NCBI GenBank assembly: GCA_037976565.1
Contig: CP137679.1
Coordinates: forward strand, 6,291,710-6,355,709
Source of the DNA: Mesocentrotus franciscanus
Taxonomy: Eukaryota > Echinodermata > Echinoidea > Camarodonta > Strongylocentrotidae
Reading direction: 5' to 3'
DNA length: 64,000 bases
The notes beneath the pieces were generated by a model that was not told where the DNA came from, did no database searches, and saw only the letters and a program-made list of their open reading frames with translations. A program made the translations under genes and the position numbers. Below are positions 50,101 through 59,100 of this stretch, piece by piece (within the stretch, counting starts at the first letter, position 1; each line of letters starts with the position of its first letter).

Positions 50101-53100
50101 TAGTCTAGCAATCGGCAAAGGGGTAAGGGTTACTTGCACTGCTGGTCGAGACTTGTCAGTTATTCTGTCAAACATGCTTAAGTGACCACTTGTGTATAAA
50201 TACTATAATTTCTCACCCGTGAATAATGTTTCTTATTGTACCTTGTATCCAAGGAACCTTCATGTAAAGACCACCTGCCTGTAAACTTCCTTTTTTTATC
50301 TTTATAAACTGGTTCACTGTACTTGAAAACTTACTGAATGACACCAATTTGAGAAAATTTGACAGCAGCATATTTTTTATTAATTATTTTATCCTTTAAT
50401 TGCACTGTTATAATCATACTCCCATTTACCAAGATCTTAAAAAATGAAACGTCCACTCTGCATTTTGTTAGTATCATTTTTTTTTTTTATTCCCCTTCAA
50501 AAGGTATCCACCTGAACATTCAGTATGGCATTGTCGGTCAATACAGAATTATTGCGATATTTGCTTTAATAAACATTTTTTATTGTTTTAAACGTAGTTT
50601 ATTGTTTGAAAACATTTTTTAAAAACAGAAATGTGCTTTCACTGCGGTAATTCTCTCGTCGTTTACAGTAACATCAGTGGTGACTGTATTATGGCACCTG
50701 GGGAAAACAGTGAAATTGCACTATATTTGTTGCACTTACCCATATTGTAGAAATGTGCATAGGAGTGCCAAGATCATAGACAAATAGGCATATTTTCATG
50801 GGGGGGGGGGGCTGAAACCTGGTGGCTGAATATCAACCATCCTGTTTATACATTTCACGAGTGAGCGAACAAGAAAAATAATAACATTCATTATGGCAAA
50901 AATGTTACTTCACAACATCAAAATAAATTCACTCTGGCCACCTCGCTGCCTATATATTGGAACTTTAAAAATCCTCTGCCGTAATCGAACAGTAGAGATC
51001 TGAATTTTTAACATTATTATGCTGGTTAAGTACATATAGTTATCTTTTTACTTCTTTCTCAAACCATAATTTGTTTATTAATTTAAGATCATTTTTTTTC
51101 CTTTTCTCTTTCTTTTTTCCCCTAAATTTTTTGCGGCCCTTTGAGTGCGGCCTGGGGCACATGCCACCTCTGCCACCCTCATAGATACTTAGTAAGACAC
51201 TTATAATGGGCCTTTTATATTGTAATTATTCCTTTTGGATCAGATGTTCAACTAATGAAATATAATGATATATAATTTTCAAAATATTAACATTGCAGAA
51301 ATTGTTGAGGAAATGTTTTTTTTTTAAATACATATATTTGAAAGCTTACCCTGTCAGTGTGCTGACAAAGCAAACATTAGGCCTGGGATGAATTCCAATT
51401 TTACTATTTGAATATTTGTGCAAATGGGTATTTGAATAGTTCAAATATTTGAATACCAGGTTTCAAAGTCAATCATGCCATTAGCATAAGAATATGCCAA
51501 TGCAATGTCCGGTGCAGTGGCTGGTGGTACGGCCATGATTGATATGCCACCCGCAGTTTTACATTTGGATGTTTACATGTTTATTGTTTTCTAGACCGAC
51601 ACGTATGAAAATACCTCATAATTTCTGACGCACAAATGATATAAAAATCATGTAGAACGACGGTGATGTGCATTTTCATCATTATGGAAAATGTCAAAGG
51701 AACGCTGGAAAAACAGAAGTCAGCTGGAGTTCTGGCTTACAGTAGAGTCTATCAATCTAAACTCACTCAAGCTTGGTCCAAAATGCCTGACAAAATGATA
51801 TCAAATGATTACCAAAACAATTAGAGTGTCAAAAAGACAATTATGAGATAAGATTATCATACGGTAATATATCTTATTTGGTTATTAATACTTAGGTGCA
51901 ATGGTAAAATAATCGAGGGTATACATTCTTACTTTCATTCTTCACGTCCAGCGAGATGATCGATCAGGCTAAAACACACATGTGCACACACAAGTAAACA
52001 AGCCACAAAATGTCACACGAAATAGGATCAAAATGACTATCAAAACAACTCGAAAAAATCATCAGAGACAATTATTTTAACAGGATTTCTGTGAATTAAA
52101 AGTGTCATTCAAATTTCTATACCATTTGAAATCAAAGAATTCCCTTTGTCATTACTTAATTTGTTGTACATGAAGTGGCAAGCCACATTACTCATGCACA
52201 CCCTCTAGTTAACAAGCTACAGAAAATGCCAGATGAAATAGGATCAAAATGACTATTAGAACAACAAAGAAAGACACCACAGAGACAACTACTAAACATG
52301 CTAATTGTGAAGTAATGATTCTTACAAGTTATCAATCATCTACTGTCAATAAAAATTGACATACAAATTTAGAAGTGAAGAATTCTGCATTTGTCATTGC
52401 TTAAATTTTCGGATACGAACAGAGAAGCCATATTTAACACAGCACACACAAGCAAACAAGCCACCAAAAATACCAGACGAAATAGGATCAAAATAATTAT
52501 AATAACAAACAAAGATAATACCCCTGAGACAATTACTAAAATCATTATCATGAAGTAATAATTCTTACATTTTTATCAATCATCTAAGTGTCAATAAAAT
52601 ATCCATACAAATTTAGAACTGGGGTCATTCCATGTCAAATCACCCAATGGTTTTAACCCGACCATTTTTTATTTTGATGAAATTTAGTGTACTTGTTGAG
52701 TGTGATCTCACAGCACCAAATCTCAAATTTTAGGTCAATCGGGTGAGGGGTTGGGAGATACGGCCCACCAAATTTTGAGATTTTTGCAAAAATGGGGTGG
52801 CGGGCCTACCTTTGAACCCTTGTATCTCAGGAACTAATGGGTCAATCTTCACAAAATTGGTATTGTTGGAAAGGGTATTCAATAAGGATTCCAAATCTGC
52901 CATCATTTTGAAGATTGATACATATTGGGGTACCTTGACCTTTTGACCTAAGATTTGACCTTGAAATTGACCTTGTGGATCACGTGACCTTGACAACATT
53001 TTTCATGAAATGTAATCTCTGACATGTTCACTAAAACATATAAAAGTTTCAGAGATATAATATTTTTTGTTTAGGAGCAATAAGGATTGAAAGTATCCAT

Positions 53101-56100
53101 ACTCACAAATATTCACAATAAACCCTATTATAATGTATACAATACATGCAGTATGCACTGTACAACATACATCTTCCACATGCTTTTTTGTTCTAGTCAT
53201 ATCCATCCTAAATGTAAGCAGTACTTAAATTGAAATATAATGAGAAGTTCATATAGGCCTAAAGGGTTAACAGGATGTATGGCTTCAGGCCTCTGAGTCG
53301 GTTCTAGGACAATTACCACCTGTGCATTCAACCCCCTGGAAAATTAACCCCCAAGGAAATGTCCCCCCTGAGGACAATTACCCCCAAAAAATTACCCCCA
53401 AGGACTATCACACCCAGAGGACAATTACCCCAGAAAATTACCTCCTAGGACAAGCTGTCCCCCCGAGGACAATTACCCCGGAAAATTACCCCTAGGACAA
53501 TTACCCCGGAAAATTACCCCTCAAGAATAATTACCCCGAAAAAAAAATCTGCTTTGATTAAAACCAACTTATTAGACTGGACTTCCCCTTTAACAAATAG
53601 GGGGGTAATTGTCCTTAGAGGGTAGTTTTCAGGGACAGGGGAATTTCCAGGGGTGTGTCCTAGAACCGTGAATATCTGTGAGTATGGATGCTTTCAATCC
53701 TTATTGCTCCTAAACAAAAAATATTATATCTCTGAAACTTTTATATGTTTTAGTGAACATGTCAGAGATTACATTTCATGAAAAATGTTGTCAAGGTCAC
53801 GTGATCCACAAGGTCAATTTCAAGGTCAAATCTTAGGTCAAGAGGTCAAAGTACCCCAACATGTATCAATCTTCAAAATGATGGCAGATTTGGAATCCTT
53901 ATTGAATACCCTTTCCAACAATACCAATTTTGTGAAGATTGACCCATTAGTTCCCGAGATACAAGGGTTCAAAGGTAGGCCCGCCACCCCCATTTTTGCA
54001 AAAATCTCAAAATTTGGTGGGCCGATCTCCCAAACCCCTCACCCAATTGACCTAAAATTTGAGATTTGGTGCTGTGAGATCACACTCAACAAGTACACTA
54101 AGTTTCATCAAAATCAAAAATGGTCGGGTTAAGATTTTCAGATTTTTTGGGTGATTTGACATGGAATGACCCACTGAGGAATTATATGTTTGTCATTTCT
54201 TCAATTTTAGATACGAGCTGGCAAGCCATTTTACGTATAAAAGCACAGTGATTTAAATGTGCAAAACCTGCCTCTCTCAAAATCTTCCACAGGTGGCTAC
54301 AATCAGGGCAAGTTCCACAGCACAGTAGAGGCCTTTGACCCTACCACCAACAAGTGGGAGCTCCTGTGCCGTATGTCTGGCCCAAGAGGGCGCTTTCAGC
54401 TCTGCCTGGTCAATGGTGTCCTGCTAGCTGCTGGTGGCTCTGACGGCAACTGTGAACTGAAGTCATGCGAGACATGCGATACCTTGACAAAGTGGGTCAG
54501 AGCTCCAGATATGCCTGTCCCAAGAACGTGTTATGGTGAGTGAAGATGAAGCCTCTCAACATAATCCTCAAGTGGCACTTTCTGCTTCTGCATGAGATTT
54601 GTGATGGAATATAAGCAGTGTAAAAAATTATTCTTCTTTTTAAAGATCTCTGTTTAGAATGATTTGTGAGAGTAAAATTGAGAGTTTCTTACATTAATTT
54701 TTAAGTTTATCGTTGTTTTTTTTCCTCCAGATTTATGAAGAGCTTTTTGAAGAGTTTTTTAGGGATTTTTAGAGCTTTCCAGAGCTAAATCACTGTTTTT
54801 CTTACTGTGTTTTTCTTTTGTTAAATAGTATGGACAAATGAACAAGCTAACCACTAGTCACTCTGAATGAATGTTTCTGTGTTTACAATGCTTATTGTCG
54901 ATCATGAAATATCTTTATATCTAAATAAGTGATTAGCTTTAATATGTTACTTAGAACATTGCAAATACAATAGTCTTTGTAATTACAAATACATCATTCA
55001 TGAAATCAGTATATCTAACTTTCGGTTGCAAGTATTGTTTCAGAATGCCTTCAAGCCCAAATGCAATTTCTGTTTTCAGGTGCTACCGTGGTGAACGACA
55101 AGATGTATGTAATTGGTGGCGCTAGTGGCAGCCAGGGTATGAAGAATTGCTTGCAGTACGATCCCTCCATCTCAACTTGGTCATCCATTGCCCCCCTCAA
55201 TGAAGGTATGCTCATTCTTTTTCTATTTCATTTAGGGCATGAATTTGAAGGGCTGAATTGATCAACTTCTCTTAATGAAATTACCAACTCTGTTATTTTC
55301 TTTTATTGCTTCATTTTCTAATAAAACCTCACATTTCTGAAAATAATGTACATAGAAACTATATAGGAAAGGTTAAAAATTGATGAATGGAGAGAAAAAA
55401 CAGTGATCTTGAACTTAATATCATGTTGCCATTTTTAGATTTTGATGCTTAATTTCCTATATTTAAAATATATATAAAAATATTAAAAATATATTCATAA
55501 ATAGATAACCTCGCATAAGTCGACCTTGTATATGTCGAATAAGTCGATGAGAAAAATGAGTCCCAATTTTTCGTCATAGACTTACGTGTGTTAAATCTCT
55601 GCATTAGTCAAAGTTTGTAAGTCGAATATTCGCCCAAGTCGATCAAATTCCCAGGACCGTTCCAATGAAAACACACTACATTCACATCACCAAAGTCGAA
55701 CGAAATTAATCACTGTCAAAGCACACGCCATGCACCGATTTTTATGCCTCCGCTACAAAGTAGCCGGAGGCATTATGTTTTCTGGTTGTCCGTACATACT
55801 TACGTCCCGTTCTCGTGATCGCATTATCTCAAGAACCGGTTGATGGATTACCGCCAAATTTAGGTCATGTATGTATCTTGCAGAGCTAATGAACTGATTA
55901 GATTTTGGGGTCACAAGGTCAAAGGTCACAGGGCTCATTATGTATGCACAAATAGCTCGTGATAGCGTTAACACAAGAACCGATTGATGGATTACCGCCA
56001 AACTTAGGTCATGTATGTATCTTGCAGAGCCAATGAACTGATTAGATTTTGGGGTCACGAGGTCAAAGGTCACAGGGCCAATTATGTATGCAAAAATAGT

Positions 56101-59100
56101 TCGTGATCGCATTATCTCAAGAACAGATTGATGGAGTAGCGCCAAACTTGGGTCATGTATGTATCTTGCAGAGCCAATGAACTGATTAGATTTTCGGGTC
56201 ATGAGGTCAAAGGTCATGGGGCTCATTATGTATGCACAAATAGCTCGTGATAGCATTAACACAAGAACCGATTGATGGATTACCGCCAAACTTAGGTCAT
56301 GTATGTATCTTGCAGAGCTAATGAACTGATTAGATTTTAGGGTCATGAGGTCATAGTTCACAGGGTCATACATGTATATGAAAAATAGCTTTTAATTACG
56401 ATATTCTGGGAACCTGTTAATGGAGTACAATCGTTCGTTAAAAAGCTCGGACTAGTCACGAAAGGTATGTGCAATTCACTTTATTAGCTGTAATGCATGC
56501 CGAAACGAACCCAAACAAATAATTTGATCATACCATGAAATCATTCAATACTACGAGAGCACAATTGGGAAGACAACAACTACTCAAAATTACCGTAATC
56601 AGATACATAACTTGGACAAAGAATTCAATAGTTGTCCAAGAAATGCCACAGAAATTGTGATATTCGAGGAGTTTCTGGGTACATTTTTATCGAAAGAGGC
56701 CTGCTGCACATGTCTAATCACTATGCTCGAATCCATTCTTATACTGCTTTTTACCGTAGAGGGCAGTATAATGGATCCTAGCCATGTGCATGTGATCAGC
56801 ATACACAGTACATGTGACGTGCACATACTTCATTCAAATAAAAATGTACCTAGTAACTCCTCAGATATCACTATTTCTGTGGCTTTTCTTGGACAACTAT
56901 TGTATTCTTCCTCCAAGTTATGTATCTGATTACGGTAATTTTGAGTAGTTGTTGTCTTTCCAATTGTGCTCTTGTAGTTTTGAATGATTTCTTGATACAA
57001 TCACTTATTTGTTTGGGTTCGTTTCGGCACGCATTATTTACAACATTCCTAGTCCCAACTTGCCTTGCAACAGCTATCACTATCAGTATCGAAACTTGTT
57101 GTGATTATTAAGTAATTCAGCTTTTAAAAAAAGCATGCAGTGTTTAAATTAAGAAGAAAATATTTACCCTGTCTTTAAAAAAAGTATTTGATCCGTCTGT
57201 TGTAAAGAAGAATTTAATGTTTTTAATTTAGCCTGATTTATTCATCCTGCCGAGACTAGAACCCCGGCCTGTCCGCGGCCGAGCCAGTGGCTAGCTTGCT
57301 CGCTAGCTGTGCTGGCAACAACAACACCATGCCACGAACAGCGAACTGCTTTGCAAATCATATTTATATCGGCAGTTCGGATCGATTTTAGGATGAGCTA
57401 GCATATGAAATACAAGTTGGTAAAAATTAAATGCGCAAGAGTTTTAAGGTGGATGAATTTTTGTGGTGTGCAATACTGCAATTTCTTATATATTTCATTA
57501 TTTTTATCGGAGCATCGGTTTCCAAAAATCGAAACCGGGACCCGACGGCGACGGTCGGGATTCGGTGTGACCGACCGTACCGACTCGGGCCTAGATCAAA
57601 GGGTCATACATGTATATGAAAAATGGCTTGTAATCACGATATTCTGAGGACTTGAATGAATTAGAATCAAACTTGAATTTAAAAATTGCTTCTGTTTTGG
57701 TTTGTAAAATCGCTCTATGATGGAGGCACCATAGTTCTTCAATAACATGTGTGTCCCCCTGCCATTGCCCCCTCCATGACCTCATTTCAACAAAGCCAAG
57801 TTCTTACCTCACTAGGTCATTACACTCTGATTATTTTGTGCGCAAGCCGCCAGCCATCTCCCGGCGCGGCGTTCCCAAGTTATGTTACGCTTAGGACAAT
57901 ACATGTACATATGCGTAAGTCGAATTTTCTACGACTTATGCACAAGTTTCATTTCGGAAGTCAATGCATTTCACTCAGTCCCGAGAAGATCGACTTACGC
58001 GAGGTTATCTGTATGTTTATATGAAAAGATTCTTGGGGTTCCAAAGCCATTTTGAGATTTTTGCCAGTTTTCACAATTTTGCCTGATTTCTGGCACTGAC
58101 ACCCGTGTTGAAGGATTTTACAGAACATAGGAGGCTCAAATGTGAATGGGTCTCTATAATTGTTTAGAATGGACATTCATTGGATATTGGCATTTCATTT
58201 CTTTCCATCAGGCCGCGCCCAGGTTGGGGTGTGTTCCACTAAAGGACGTATCTATGCTGTCGGTGGATCGGATGCCTGGAACTGCTACAACTCTGTAGAG
58301 GTGTACCACCCTGAAGAAGACCTGTGGAAATACCTAGCTCCTATGAAGACGTGCAGGAGGGGTGCTGGGACTTGTACCCTAGAGGGTAAGACATCATGGT
58401 TCTTGCCTTTGTTTAGCTTCTTGGAGGCCCAATGGAATCGTCTTAGGGATTAGGGATGCCAGTTTCCAAGCTCTTTTCAATCTTCTGTTTCATATATTAC
58501 AGGCCTCATACTGTACACAATGTAGAGCGCCAACATATCTTGGCTTCTTTTCAGGCTGGTTGGGTAAAATCTACTGGTATACCTGCTGAGTGCACTGAGG
58601 GCACTAATTGGTGTCATTTTACACAGATTTTTCATCAAATGGCAGAATCTAAATTATTAATTTAAATTTTACTAAGCTTTCTAATTTATCAGCATTTCAG
58701 AAATAGAATATTGAATTATAAGAATTAAAAGAATTAAAACAGCTTATCCAAAGTGATATTAGAGAAATTTTGTAAACGCCCTTCTGTACATTCTTATTAG
58801 GTACATCTTGCTTTTGTGTTAGTAAAAGCATGATTTGGCTTTTAGGTCATGTTATCTGTTAGGGAGTCTGCTTAAATGACACAGTGTTAGCTGTTGATAT
58901 TCAGTGCAATTTGCGGTCTATAAGAAATGGGCTCTTCTTCATGTTATCATTGAAGATTTCCTTATTCAGTTATATCTGTTTTGTTTTTTCTTCAGGTAAA
59001 GTTTATGCAGTTGGAGGTAGCGATGGTCAAACAGTGCTGGACACTGTTGAATGCTATGACCCTGAGAGCGAGGAATGGGCCCCCGTTGCCAGCATGGCCA

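Larger units (their letters stand above)
55739..57730. mobile_element. 'TTTTATGCCTCCG' element with 144-bp tandem array
   Basis: The head TTTTTATGCCTCCGCTACAA, hairpin CCGGAGGCATTATG and GGTTGTCCGTAC match the fragment at 16195. Four units follow; the tail GATGGAGGCACCATAG lies at about 57718-57733. TCATACATGTATATGAAAAA at 56366 and 57604 brackets an inner insertion of about 1.2 kb that holds the hairpin at 56496-57035. Confidence 0.65.
55504..58009. mobile_element. GATAACCTCGCATAAGTCGA-ended element with nested insertion
   Basis: Left end GATAACCTCGCATAAGTCGA and right end TCGACTTACGCGAGGTTATC are inverted. Subterminal AAGTCGA words recur in both halves (55540-55640, 57915-57995). The motif pattern resembles pogo/Tigger-like MITEs. 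A second element (55739-57730) lies within it and explains the 2.5-kb length. It is in intron 8. Confidence 0.65.

Noticed and set aside
55753..56373. 206-codon antisense frame as a gene
   Set aside because: It lies entirely in the 144-bp tandem array; its length follows from the 3n unit size. Recorded as a finding about periodicity only.
56599..56929. Similar short ORFs on both strands (…FLGQLL…SSKLCI)
   Set aside because: They are the two arms of one inverted repeat read outward, not two genes.
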